From Nakamurella multipartita DSM 44233 (GTDB taxonomy: Bacteria; Actinomycetota; Actinomycetes; Mycobacteriales; Nakamurellaceae), in the NCBI RefSeq assembly GCF_000024365.1, contig NC_013235.1, positions 3,224,001 through 3,288,000 on the forward strand: a stretch of 64,000 nt of DNA, in the 5' to 3' direction. The notes beneath the pieces are model-generated. The model was given only the letters and a program-made list of their open reading frames with translations, did not search any database and was not told the DNA's origin. A program made the position numbers and the translations under genes. Each line of letters begins with the position of its first letter. Position 1 is the first letter of the stretch. This document shows, piece after piece, positions 1 through 8,280 of the stretch.

Positions 1-66
1 GCCTTCTTCGACGAGCATTTGCGGGCGTCCCCCGGCCCTCCGGCCGGGACCGACCAAGCGGACTGA
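1..66 (+). CDS. C-terminal end of a truncated protein, possibly alpha/beta hydrolase
   Basis: Frame 1 is open from the first base to a TGA at 64-66 and encodes 21 residues beginning AFFDEHLRA. An FFDxHL-type ending is common at the C-terminus of dienelactone-hydrolase and acyl-peptidase type alpha/beta hydrolases, but so short a tail cannot prove a family. The start lies outside the window. It converges with the ankyrin lipoprotein gene, leaving 11 bases between the two stop codons. Confidence 0.4.
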   Translation, partial: AFFDEHLRASPGPPAGTDQAD

Positions 67-77
67 ATGGGCCCGGG

Positions 78-1445
78 TCAGCCGCCGGCGGCCGCGAGCC
101 GGTCGGCGATCTCGGTCTGCCCACGCGATCGGGCGTGCTGCAGCGGGGTGATGCCCTGGGCGTCGGCGATCCGCGGGTCGGCCCCGGCGGCCAGCAGGAT
201 GTCCACGATCTGCTGGTAGGGCGCCGATCCGTCGCCATAGACGATGGCCTCGAGCAGGGCGGTCCAGCCCGGGTCGTTGACGTGGTTGACGTCGATGCCG
301 GTGGTCACGACGCGGCGGACGTAGTCGACGTGCCCGCGTTCGCTGGCCGGGATGACCGAGACGCCGCCGAACCGGTTGCGCAGGGTCAGGTCGGGATGGG
401 CCGGCAGCAGCGTCTCCAGCATGGCCACGCTGCCGGTCACCCCGGTGACCAGCCAGGGGCTGTCCCAGCGGTCGTCCTGGGCGTCGGGGTCGGCGCCCAG
501 CACGACGAGCAGCCGGGCCGTGTCGACGCGGTCGGCCAACGCGGCCAGCAGCAGCGGGGTCCGCCCGTGCTCGTCCCGGGTCTCGATGGGGGCCCCGGCG
601 CGCAACGCGACCGCCACCCCGTCGGCGTCCCCGGCATCGGCGGCGGCCAGCAGCGCGGCGGCCGGATCGGCCGGCGGGGCCTGCCCGGCCCGGTCCAGCG
701 TGGCGGTCACCGCGTCCTGACCCTGGCGCTGCGCGTTCTGCAGCGGGGTGCGGCCGTCGGAGGCAACCCGGTCCACGTCGGCGCCGCCCGCCACCAGTGC
801 GCGCACGGTGTCGACATAGGTCGGACCGCCGTCGCCGTAGACGATGGCCTCGTCCAGGGCGGTCCACCCGGGCCGGTTGACATGGTTCACCTCGATGCCG
901 GCCCGCAGCAGCCGGCCGACGATGTCGGCGTGGCCGCGTTCACCGGCCCGGATCAGCCCCGTGCCCTGGTAGGAGTCCAGGCTGGTCAGGTCGGCGCCGT
1001 GGGCCAACGTCAACTCCAACAGGTCCAGGTAGCCCTCGCTGGTGGCGATCAGGTAGGCGCTCTGCTGCGTCTCGTCCTTGGCGTTGACGTCGGCGCCGGC
1101 GGCGATCAGAGCGGCCGCGGTGGGCACGTCATTGGCCCAGGCGGCGTCGCGCAGCGGCTGGTCCAGCGCGGGGTTCGGGGCGGGCGGCGGGACATCGATT
1201 CCCGCGGGCGGACCGGCGGGTTCGGCCGGCGGTCCGGACGGCTCGATCGAGGTCGTGATGGCGGTCTCCGGAGTGGGGGTGGCGGTGGTGGCGGTGGTGG
1301 TAGTGGTGGCTGGCGGGCTGGACGGCGAGGTCACCGGCGGCGAGCTCGGGGCCGGCGAGGACGCGGTGGTCCCGGCCACTGGGGCGCAGGCGGTCACCAC
1401 CACCGCCAGCAGGCCCAGCGCGGCGAGCGGGCGGGTGGAGCTCAC
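78..1445 (-). CDS. Secreted ankyrin-repeat lipoprotein
   Basis: A 455-residue protein. Residues 1-20 form a lipoprotein signal ending VVTAC, so Cys20 is the probable lipidated residue and the protein should sit on the outer face of the membrane. A Ser/Thr/Pro-rich linker follows to about residue 85, then two blocks of ankyrin repeats (for example GADVNAKDE, GRTPLLLAA and GWTALLEAI). The two halves resemble each other, suggesting internal duplication. Ankyrin repeats bind protein partners; no enzymatic domain is visible. The GTG start at 1445 overlaps the TGA stop of the upstream GntR gene (GTGA), so the two are translationally coupled and share a promoter. Partner and function are unknown. 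Confidence 0.85.
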   Translation of the reverse strand: MSSTRPLAALGLLAVVVTACAPVAGTTASSPAPSSPPVTSPSSPPATTTTTATTATPTPETAITTSIEPSGPPAEPAGPPAGIDVPPPAPNPALDQPLRDAAWANDVPTAAALIAAGADVNAKDETQQSAYLIATSEGYLDLLELTLAHGADLTSLDSYQGTGLIRAGERGHADIVGRLLRAGIEVNHVNRPGWTALDEAIVYGDGGPTYVDTVRALVAGGADVDRVASDGRTPLQNAQRQGQDAVTATLDRAGQAPPADPAAALLAAADAGDADGVAVALRAGAPIETRDEHGRTPLLLAALADRVDTARLLVVLGADPDAQDDRWDSPWLVTGVTGSVAMLETLLPAHPDLTLRNRFGGVSVIPASERGHVDYVRRVVTTGIDVNHVNDPGWTALLEAIVYGDGSAPYQQIVDILLAAGADPRIADAQGITPLQHARSRGQTEIADRLAAAGG

Positions 1446-2143
1446 GACCGCACCCCCGGATCGTTCGTCCGGCGCACCTCGTGGCGCCGCTCCAGCTCGG
1501 CCCGGCTGGTCGACAAGTGCTGAGCACCAAGTCGTTCCACCGCCGGCAGGTCACCGGCCAGGAGCGCGTCGAGCAGGGCGACGTGTTCGAGATGGATCGC
1601 GGCGGGGTCGCCGTGCTGGGTCAACAGCCACTGCATCCGCTCCCCCAGCCCATCCAGCAGACTCCGCAGCTGCGGGCCGGCGGCCACGTCGGTGAGCACC
1701 TCGTGGAACCGCGCGTTGCCGGCGACGGCGGCGGCCCGGTCACCGGCCGCGAGGTCCGCCGCCGTCTCGGCCAGGCATGCCCGCAGCCGCTCGGCCGCGC
1801 CGGGCGACACCCCACCGGTCGCCCGGCGCAGCAGGATCGTCTCCAGCGCGGCCCGGATCTCGAACAGCTCGTCCACCTCGGCGGCCGAGTACTCGCGCAC
1901 CTGGATGCCGCGGGTGGGCCGGGTGACCGCATACCCCTGGGCCTCCAGGTCGCGCAGCGCCTCCCGGACCGGAACCCGGGACACGCCGAGCCGGTCGGCC
2001 AGCGTCCGCTCGACCAGGCGCGCCCCCGGCGGGAGCTCGCCGCGCACGATCAGGCCGCGCAGCGCCTCGCCCACCGCCGTGCGCAGGGCCGGGCCGGGTT
2101 CGGCCGCGGACGGTCGCGGGCTCGTCGTTCTCTGGTCGGTCAC
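1442..2143 (-). CDS. GntR-family transcriptional regulator (FadR/FCD subfamily)
   Basis: A 233-residue regulator from the GTG at 2143; the frame stays open upstream to 2359, but the family N-terminus fits 2143. An N-terminal winged helix carries the GntR signature (LADRLGVSRVPVREALRDLE), followed by a helical FCD effector domain with RFHEVL and HLEHVALLDAL segments that normally hold metal or ligand residues. FCD regulators usually repress adjacent catabolic genes until a carboxylate ligand binds. A perfect palindrome lies 7 bases upstream of the start, between this gene and the divergent oxygenase, so autoregulation and control of that gene are likely. The stop overlaps the start of the ankyrin lipoprotein. 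The effector cannot be read from sequence. Confidence 0.88.
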   Translation of the reverse strand: MTDQRTTSPRPSAAEPGPALRTAVGEALRGLIVRGELPPGARLVERTLADRLGVSRVPVREALRDLEAQGYAVTRPTRGIQVREYSAAEVDELFEIRAALETILLRRATGGVSPGAAERLRACLAETAADLAAGDRAAAVAGNARFHEVLTDVAAGPQLRSLLDGLGERMQWLLTQHGDPAAIHLEHVALLDALLAGDLPAVERLGAQHLSTSRAELERRHEVRRTNDPGVRS

Positions 2144-2149
2144 GCCAAA

Positions 2150-2159
2150 TGGTATACCA
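2150..2159. promoter_or_regulatory. Probable GntR operator
   Basis: The 10-base perfect palindrome TGGTATACCA lies in the 106-base divergent region between the GntR gene and the oxygenase. It matches the TGGT-N-ACCA style of FadR-subfamily operators. Its position next to the GntR start suggests autorepression with joint control of the divergent gene. Binding is inferred, not shown. Confidence 0.65.
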
Positions 2160-2249
2160 AAATCTCGTGGAGGGCGGGAGCCGGTCCCCAGGCTCAATAT
2201 CCGCCGACCGACGGATGTCTGGACCGGGAGCGACGGGTAGACAGCAGGC

Positions 2250-3671
2250 ATGATCAGCACCCGCTCGGCGCCCCCGCCGGTTGACCCAACCACCAATCCG
2301 CACCTGCAGGGCGTCTTCGCGCCCACCACCACGGAGATCGACGTCGACGGCCTGCGCATCGACGGCGAGCTGCCGGCCGGGATCGACGGTGACTACGTGC
2401 GTAACGGCCCCAACCCCCGGTTCACCCCCATCGGCGGCTACCTGTACCCGATCGACGGCGACGGCATGCTGCACCGCGTCCGGTTCCGGGACGGCCGGGC
2501 CGGCTACACCAACCGGTTCGTCCGCACCCCGGCGGTGGTGGCCGAGGAGGCCGCGGGCCGGGCGCTGTGGCCGGGGTTGATGCGGATGGACTACCAGCCC
2601 GGCGCGGATCAGGTCGGGCCCGACCTGGCCGGCACCGTCAAGGACCTGCCGGGCATCAACGTGGTCCGCCACGCCGGGCGGCTGCTGGCCCTGGCCGAGT
2701 CGGCCAATCCGTTCCTCATGTCACCCGAGTTGGCCACCATCGGTCGGGAGACCTTCTGCGGCACGATTCCGGTCGGCATCACCGCGCATCCGAAGGTGGA
2801 TCCGGCCACCAGCGACATGGTCGTGTTCTGCTACCAGCTCGAAGCACCATTTCTCACCTGGGCGGTGATCGGCCCGGACGGCTCCACTGTTCGCCCGCCG
2901 ACACCGGTGGCCGGACTGGACCGGCCCGCGATGATCCACGACATGGCGATCACCGATCGCTACGTCGTCGTGGTGGTGGCGCCGTTCTACTTCGACCCGG
3001 CCGGCGCGGCGACCGGCGGATCGCTGCTGTCCTGGCGACCCGACGACGGCACCCGCATCGCCCTGATCCCGCGGGACGGCGGGCCGGTGCGGTGGGCGGC
3101 GACCGAGTCGTTCTGGTTGTGGCACACCGCGAACGCGCATGATCGGGCCGACGGTCAGGTGGTGCTGGACTACGCGCGGTGGTCCGCGCCGGGCGGGCTG
3201 GTGCCGGGTGTGCGACCGGCCGGTGGTCTGGCCCGGATGGTGATCGACCCCGGCACCGGGCGGGTGCGGCACGAGACCCTGGTCGACCGGTCCATGGAGT
3301 TCCCCCGGATCGACGACCGGACGATCGCCGCCGACCATCGGCAGATTGCCACCTCGCTCAAGGGCGGAGCCCGTTCGCTGCCGTCCGGGGACGCGGACAC
3401 CCTCGGCTGGTTCGACGCGGGCACCGGGTCCTTCGCCACCTGGGACGCCGGCGACCTGTCCGTCGGTGAGCAATGCTTCGTGCCCACGCCGGGTGATGCC
3501 GACGCCTCCCACGGCTGGTGGTTGTGCCTCGCCACCGATCGCACCGATCTGACCAGCCGCCTGCTGGTGATTCCGGCGGCCGATCCCCGGTCCGGTCCCG
3601 TGGCCACCGTGCACCTGCCGCAGCGAGTGCCGGCCGGCCTGCACGGCGCGTGGCTGCCGACGCAGGAGTGA
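2250..3671 (+). CDS. Carotenoid cleavage oxygenase-family protein
   Basis: A 473-residue protein of the RPE65/carotenoid-oxygenase/lignostilbene-dioxygenase family, non-haem Fe(II) enzymes that split a C=C bond with O2. The family signatures YVRNGPNP and DGDGMLH lie near residues 49-75. The four expected iron-binding histidines are all present, in TAHPK, MIHDMA, WHTANAHD and the C-terminal GLHGAW. Seven-bladed propeller length is normal. It is read divergently from a GntR regulator across a shared operator, which suggests an inducible catabolic role, for example on an apocarotenoid or stilbene. The substrate cannot be deduced, and no carotenoid biosynthesis genes are nearby. Confidence 0.9.
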   Translation: MISTRSAPPPVDPTTNPHLQGVFAPTTTEIDVDGLRIDGELPAGIDGDYVRNGPNPRFTPIGGYLYPIDGDGMLHRVRFRDGRAGYTNRFVRTPAVVAEEAAGRALWPGLMRMDYQPGADQVGPDLAGTVKDLPGINVVRHAGRLLALAESANPFLMSPELATIGRETFCGTIPVGITAHPKVDPATSDMVVFCYQLEAPFLTWAVIGPDGSTVRPPTPVAGLDRPAMIHDMAITDRYVVVVVAPFYFDPAGAATGGSLLSWRPDDGTRIALIPRDGGPVRWAATESFWLWHTANAHDRADGQVVLDYARWSAPGGLVPGVRPAGGLARMVIDPGTGRVRHETLVDRSMEFPRIDDRTIAADHRQIATSLKGGARSLPSGDADTLGWFDAGTGSFATWDAGDLSVGEQCFVPTPGDADASHGWWLCLATDRTDLTSRLLVIPAADPRSGPVATVHLPQRVPAGLHGAWLPTQE

Positions 3672-3729
3672 GCCTTCACCGGGCAGCCCCGGCCGCCGGC
3701 CGGCGGGCCGCCCGGTAGCGTCGGGCGCC

Positions 3730-4731
3730 ATGCTGCAATTGCTTGATCTGGCCGGCATCTATTTCCGCGCGTTCTACGCGGTGCCGACGTCGACGACCGC
3801 GCCGGACGGCCGGCCGATGAACGCGGTGCGCGGATCGCTGGACATCATCGCCCGGGTGATGGCCGACGCCCGGCCGACCCGGGTGATCGCCTGCCTGGAC
3901 CTGGATTGGCGGCCGGCCTGGCGGGTCGAGCTGATCGAGTCCTACAAGACCCACCGCGTACTGGAACCCGGTTCGGCCCAGGCGGCCTCGCTGGCCGCAG
4001 CCGCCGACGCGCTGGCCGCAGCCACCCCGCACAGCGGCACCGCGGGACCCTCGGCCGACATCGAGGTGGTGCCCGACGAACTGTCCCCGCAGGTGCCGAT
4101 CCTGCTGGACACGCTGGCCGCGATCGGCATCACCGTCGCCGGCGCCCCCGGATTCGAGGCCGACGACGTCATCGGCACCCTGGCCCACGCCGAGTCGGTG
4201 GACCCGGTCGAGGTGGTGACCGGCGACCGGGACCTGTTCCAGGTCGCCCGGGACGACGCCCCGCCGGTGACGGTTCGCTACATCGGGGCCGGGATGAGCA
4301 AGGCCAAGGTCTACTCGGCCGCCGACGTGGCCGCCCGCTACGGCATTCCCGCCGACAGCTACGCCGACTTCGCCGCCCTGCGGGGCGACCCCTCCGACGG
4401 CCTGCCCGGCGTGGCCGGGGTCGGGGAAAAGACCGCGGCCACCCTGATCGGCCGGTTCGGCTCCATCGAGGGCCTGATCGAGGCGCTGGACGCCCGGTCC
4501 ACCGGCCTGGCCCCCGGGGTGCGCAGCAAACTGGCCGCCGCCCGCGACTACCTGCTGGTCGCCCCGCGGGTGGTGCGGGTCGCCCAGGACGCTCCGGTCT
4601 CCGTCGAACCCGCCGGCGACGGCCGCCTGCCGGCCGAACCCGTCGACCCCCAGGCTCTGTCCGACCTGATCCGGGCCCACGGCATCGGCGGCCCGGTCAA
4701 CCGCCTGCTCCAGACCCTCACCGCCGGCTGA
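3730..4731 (+). CDS. 5'-3' exonuclease (Pol I N-domain type)
   Basis: A 333-residue stand-alone flap/5'-3' exonuclease of the PIN-like FEN superfamily, related to the N-terminal domain of DNA polymerase I. Acidic metal-binding motifs are visible (LLDLAG near the start, CLDLDW, FEADDVIGTLA, TGDRDLFQ), followed by a helix-3-turn-helix DNA-binding segment with GDPSDGLPGVAGVGEKTA. Such proteins remove RNA primers or 5' flaps; actinobacteria often keep a second copy apart from polA. The start is the ATG at 3730; no ribosome binding site is obvious, and a TAGCGT element ends 8 bases upstream, so the transcript could be leaderless. It has no evident operon partner. Confidence 0.9.
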   Translation: MLQLLDLAGIYFRAFYAVPTSTTAPDGRPMNAVRGSLDIIARVMADARPTRVIACLDLDWRPAWRVELIESYKTHRVLEPGSAQAASLAAAADALAAATPHSGTAGPSADIEVVPDELSPQVPILLDTLAAIGITVAGAPGFEADDVIGTLAHAESVDPVEVVTGDRDLFQVARDDAPPVTVRYIGAGMSKAKVYSAADVAARYGIPADSYADFAALRGDPSDGLPGVAGVGEKTAATLIGRFGSIEGLIEALDARSTGLAPGVRSKLAAARDYLLVAPRVVRVAQDAPVSVEPAGDGRLPAEPVDPQALSDLIRAHGIGGPVNRLLQTLTAG

Positions 4732-4783
4732 TCCTCCTGCGAGGCCCACCCCACCAGCCGCACCACTCGACCTTCCGGCTCAC

Positions 4784-4985
4784 CCCCGGCCCCTCTGACC
4801 GCGCGGCTCGCGCCCCGGCCCCTCTGACCGCGCGGATCAACTTCCCTTGCGCGGATCAAACTCCCCCCAATGTGACTGAAGGGGCCCGAGTCAACGACTT
4901 CGGCCGCGCCGGGCTTGTTGATCCGCGCGGGATAGTTGGTCGGCGCGGGACAGTTGGTCCGCGCGGCTACTTGATCCGCGCGGCG
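4784..4985. repeat. Repeat-rich element, copy A of a dispersed family
   Basis: This convergent intergenic region holds a 23-base direct repeat (4784-4806 and 4813-4835), a 13-base inverted pair CCGCGCGGATCAA (4828-4840) and TTGATCCGCGCGG (4918-4930), and four roughly 17-18-base units of the TTGGTCCGCGCGG type from 4917 to 4985. The core at 4861-4908, read in reverse complement, carries GTCGTTGACTC, then AGTCACATT and TTTGATCCGCGC. That core recurs twice at 20.0-20.2 kb. The rightmost units run into the next gene and supply its last codons and stop. Confidence 0.75.
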
Positions 4986-5644
4986 TAGGCGGCGCGGGAG
5001 GGATGGGCGGGCGCGGGTGGCGCGGCGCCGGCGGGCTCGGCGGTCTTGGAGGCCGGATCGGCCAGGGCCGGGCACAGCACCCACAGCACGGTGGTGAGCT
5101 CGTCGACCGCCTCGGCGCGGAAGGTGTGGTTGACGGTGGCGTCGAAGGTGAACGCGTCGCCGGGGCCCAGCTCGACGGTCCGGTCGGCGAAGCCGATGGC
5201 CAGCCGGCCGGTGACGACGTAGGCGAACTCCACCTCGGCCGGCAGGCTGTAGGCCTCCGGCCCGCTGCCGCCACCGGGCCGGATGTCCGAGCGCAGCACC
5301 TGCACCCGGCGTTCGGCAAACGGGGTCAGCTGGTATTCCTCCAGGTCCTGCCCGCCGAAGTCGATCCGCGGGTACTGCCCGGCGCGCACCACCTCTCCGG
5401 TGGAATCGCTCTCGAACAGGGACGACAGCGGAATGCCCAGGGTGGCGCAGATGCGCAGCAGCGCGGCGACCGAGGCCGACGCCAGGTCCCGCTCGATCTT
5501 GGACAGGAAACCCTTGGTCAGCCCGCTGGCCTCGGCCACCTCCTCCAGCGTGCGCCGCTGCGCCCGCCGGATGGCCTTGAGTTTCGCGCCGATTCGCGCG
5601 GTCTCCTCGTTCGGCGCTGGTTCGGTCGCCACAGCGCCGGTCAT
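4967..5644 (-). CDS. XRE-family regulator with C-terminal cupin domain
   Basis: A 225-residue regulator from the ATG at 5644, which has an AAGGGGG ribosome binding site just upstream. Residues about 15-75 form a Cro/C1-type helix-turn-helix (LEEVAEASGLTKGFLSKIERD). Residues about 120-190 form a single-stranded beta-barrel (cupin) sensor with FAYVVTGRLAI and LGPGDAFTFDA. Members such as PuuR control polyamine and amino-acid catabolism. It is read divergently from a symporter/ureohydrolase/decarboxylase operon, which it most likely regulates in response to a guanidino or amine compound. The last residues (ARIK) and stop are encoded by the adjoining repeat element, so the C-terminus may have been extended by it. 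Confidence 0.88.
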   Translation of the reverse strand: MTGAVATEPAPNEETARIGAKLKAIRRAQRRTLEEVAEASGLTKGFLSKIERDLASASVAALLRICATLGIPLSSLFESDSTGEVVRAGQYPRIDFGGQDLEEYQLTPFAERRVQVLRSDIRPGGGSGPEAYSLPAEVEFAYVVTGRLAIGFADRTVELGPGDAFTFDATVNHTFRAEAVDELTTVLWVLCPALADPASKTAEPAGAAPPAPAHPSRAAYAARIK

Positions 5645-5793
5645 CGTGCCCCCTTCGTGCGGTATCCCTGCAGGCAACCTGAGTATTTCATAAGCGACAA
5701 GGGTTGACGTGAAGGAAACTTCTGTTGCATGCTGAGGGCACCCCGGGATCAGCGCACGTCGTCCTCCGTCCCTTCTCAGCGTCAGGGAACCCC
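5645..5793. promoter_or_regulatory. Divergent promoter region, XRE-cupin / symporter operon
   Basis: This 149-base divergent region separates the regulator from its probable target operon. A TTGACG (5704-5709) could be a -35 element for the plus-strand operon, with only a weak -10 match (CATGCT) 18 bases on. A short inverted repeat GAAG-GAAA-CTTC at 5711-5722 overlaps the spacer and could be an operator half. Neither is strong on its own. Confidence 0.35.
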
Positions 5794-7296
5794 ATGGATC
5801 TCGTCATCATCGCCGTCTATATCGGCGCCATGATCGGCATCGGCTTCTACGCCAAGGGCAAGGCCACCAGCGAGTCGGACTTCCTGGTCGCCGGACGCCG
5901 GCTCGGCCCGATGCTCTACGCCGGCACGATGGCCGCCGTGGTCATCGGCGGCGCCTCCACCATCGGTGGCGTCGGCCTGGGCTACGAGTACGGCCTGTCC
6001 GGACTCTGGCTGGTCTTCTCCATCGGCTGCGACATCCTGTTCCTGAGCCTGGTCTTCGCCGGCCGGATCAACCGGGCCGGCGTCTACACGGTCAGCCAGC
6101 TGCTCGAACTGCGATACGGGCGCGGCGCCAGCCTGCTGTCCGGGATCGTCATGTGGGCCTACACCCTCATGCTGGCGGTTACCTCCACCATCGCCTACGG
6201 CACCGTCTTCGGCGTGCTGTTCGACATCGGCAAGGTCCCGTCGATCATCATCGGCGGCGCCGTCGTGGTCACCTACTCGGTGCTCGGCGGCATGTGGTCG
6301 ATCACGCTCACCGACTTCGTGCAGTTCATCATCAAGACCATCGGCATCTTCGTCCTGCTGCTGCCGGCCGCCCTGATCAAGGCCGGCGGCTTTGCCGGGC
6401 TGGCCGAGAAGCTGCCGGACACGGCGTTCTCGTTGACCACCATCGGCGGCGGCACGATCGTGACCTACTTCGTCATCTACTTCTTCGGCCTGGTCATCGG
6501 CCAGGACATCTGGCAGCGGGTCTTCACCGCCCGCAGCGACAGCGTCGCCAAATGGGCCGGCACCGCCTCCGGCGTCTACTGCCTGCTCTACGCGGTGGCC
6601 GGGGCGCTGATCGGGATGAGCGCCAAGGCGATCCTGCCGAACCTGGCCGAGCGGGACGACGCCTATCCCGCGGTCGTCCAGGCCGTGCTGCCGGTCGGCG
6701 TGGCCGGCCTGGTCATCGCCGCCGCCCTGGCCGCCATCATGTCCACCTCCAGCGGCGCCCTGATCGCCACCGCGACGGTGGCCAAGGAGGACATCGTGGC
6801 CTCCTTCCGGCGGCGCCGGCACCCGGCCGCCACCGGCGCCTCGGCCGGCACCGCCGACGAGTCCGCGACGCCCGCCCAGGAGCACGACGAGGTCTCCGGC
6901 AGCCGTTGGTACATCTTTGGTTTCGGCCTGCTGACGATCGGCATGGCCTGCGTCATCAGCGACGTCATCGCCGCGCTGACCATCGCCTACGACATCCTCG
7001 TCGGCGGCCTGCTGGTGGCCATCCTGGGCGGCCTGATCTGGAAGCGCGGCACCATCACCGGCGCGCTGGCCTCCATCGGCGCCGGCGTGGTGGTCACCCT
7101 GGGCACCATGGCGTACTACGGCGACATCTACGCCAACGAGCCGATCTTCGCCGGCCTGATCGTCAGCCTGCTCGCCTATGTGGTGGTCAGCCTGATCACC
7201 CCGGCCACCCCGGAACCGATCCGGGCCGAATGGGACCGCCGGGTCAACCGCAAGCGCACCGCCGCCACCTCCCCCGCCGCGACCCAGCAGGCCTGA
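5794..7296 (+). CDS. Sodium:solute symporter (SSS family)
   Basis: A 500-residue polytopic membrane protein starting at the ATG 5794, with about 13 hydrophobic segments of the LeuT-like SSS fold. The family region SDFLVAGRRLGP lies after helix 1, and a GGMWSITLTDFVQF segment mid-protein is typical of SSS transporters. It should couple solute uptake to inward Na+ flow. The gene is first in a tight operon with an agmatinase-family enzyme (9-base gap) and a TPP-dependent decarboxylase, resembling the arrangement around Pseudomonas guanidinobutyrase and guanidinopropionase genes. The inferred cargo is therefore arginine-derived, such as agmatine or a guanidino acid; this is context only. Confidence 0.9.
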   Translation: MDLVIIAVYIGAMIGIGFYAKGKATSESDFLVAGRRLGPMLYAGTMAAVVIGGASTIGGVGLGYEYGLSGLWLVFSIGCDILFLSLVFAGRINRAGVYTVSQLLELRYGRGASLLSGIVMWAYTLMLAVTSTIAYGTVFGVLFDIGKVPSIIIGGAVVVTYSVLGGMWSITLTDFVQFIIKTIGIFVLLLPAALIKAGGFAGLAEKLPDTAFSLTTIGGGTIVTYFVIYFFGLVIGQDIWQRVFTARSDSVAKWAGTASGVYCLLYAVAGALIGMSAKAILPNLAERDDAYPAVVQAVLPVGVAGLVIAAALAAIMSTSSGALIATATVAKEDIVASFRRRRHPAATGASAGTADESATPAQEHDEVSGSRWYIFGFGLLTIGMACVISDVIAALTIAYDILVGGLLVAILGGLIWKRGTITGALASIGAGVVVTLGTMAYYGDIYANEPIFAGLIVSLLAYVVVSLITPATPEPIRAEWDRRVNRKRTAATSPAATQQA

Positions 7297-7305
7297 GGAC
7301 GAACG

Positions 7306-8280
7306 ATGAACCACCCGCACACCGTCTCCGCCTCGGGCATGGTCGGCCCGGTCGACGCCACCCGGGTCCCCCGGTACGCCGGCCCGGCGACCTTCGCCCG
7401 GCTCCCCCGCCTGGACGAGGTCTCCCGCGCCGACGTCGCCATCCTGGGCGTCCCGTTCGACACCGGGGTGAGCTACCGCCCCGGCGCCCGGTTCGGCCCC
7501 GGCCACATCCGGCAGTCCAGCAAGTTGCTGCGCCCGTACCACCCCGGTCAGGACGTGCACCCCTTCGGCGTCCAGCAGGTCGCCGACGCCGGGGACGTCG
7601 CGGTCAATCCGTTCGACCTGACCGAGGCGGTGCAGCAGATCGACGACGCGGTGACCGCGGTCCGCGCCGACGGGGCCTCACTGCTCACCCTGGGCGGCGA
7701 CCACACCATCGCGCTGCCGATCCTGCGCTCGCTGTACCGGGATCACGGGCCGATCGCGGTGCTGCACTTCGACGCCCACCTGGACACCTGGGACACCTAC
7801 TTCGGCGCGCCATACACCCACGGCACCCCGTTCCGCCGGGCGTCCGAGGAAGGCCTGCTGGACCTGGAACGCTGCCAGCACATGGGCATCCGGGGACCGC
7901 TGTACGCGGCCACCGATCTGGAGGACGATGCCGCGCTGGGCTTCCAGATCGTCCGCGCCGACGACTACGAGACCGACGGTGTGGCCGGGGCGGTCGACCG
8001 AATGCGGCGACGGCTCGGTGACGGCCCGGTCTACGTCTCGATCGACATCGACGTGCTCGACCCGGCCCACGCCCCGGGCACCGGCACCCCGGAGGCGGGT
8101 GGGCTGACCAGCCGCGAGCTGCTGCACACACTGCGCGGGCTGACCGGCCTGAACGTGGTCGGCGCCGACATCGTCGAGGTCGCGCCGGCCTACGACCACG
8201 CCGAGATCACCGGCATCGCCGCCGCGCACGTGGCCTACGAGCTGCTGGCCGTGCTGGCCAAGAACCGGATCGCGGCATGA
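7306..8280 (+). CDS. Agmatinase-family ureohydrolase
   Basis: A 324-residue enzyme of the arginase/agmatinase fold, which hydrolyses a guanidino group to urea and an amine using two Mn(II). The metal ligands are intact: [13 protein letters not shown] and SIDIDVLDP followed by APGTGTPE. The APGTGTPE loop and the overall length fit agmatinase, guanidinobutyrase or guanidinopropionase rather than arginase. Its stop overlaps the start of the decarboxylase (ATGA), and the symporter lies just upstream, so uptake, decarboxylation and urea release are co-expressed. With a 2-ketoarginine decarboxylase as partner, 4-guanidinobutyrate is a plausible substrate; agmatine is the alternative. Confidence 0.88.
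   Translation: MNHPHTVSASGMVGPVDATRVPRYAGPATFARLPRLDEVSRADVAILGVPFDTGVSYRPGARFGPGHIRQSSKLLRPYHPGQDVHPFGVQQVADAGDVAVNPFDLTEAVQQIDDAVTAVRADGASLLTLGGDHTIALPILRSLYRDHGPIAVLHFDAHLDTWDTYFGAPYTHGTPFRRASEEGLLDLERCQHMGIRGPLYAATDLEDDAALGFQIVRADDYETDGVAGAVDRMRRRLGDGPVYVSIDIDVLDPAHAPGTGTPEAGGLTSRELLHTLRGLTGLNVVGADIVEVAPAYDHAEITGIAAAHVAYELLAVLAKNRIAA

Noticed and set aside
5782-7560. A 592-residue minus-strand frame opposite the symporter
   Set aside because: Antisense shadow; Asp/Gly/His-rich and without family features, whereas the plus strand encodes an SSS transporter.
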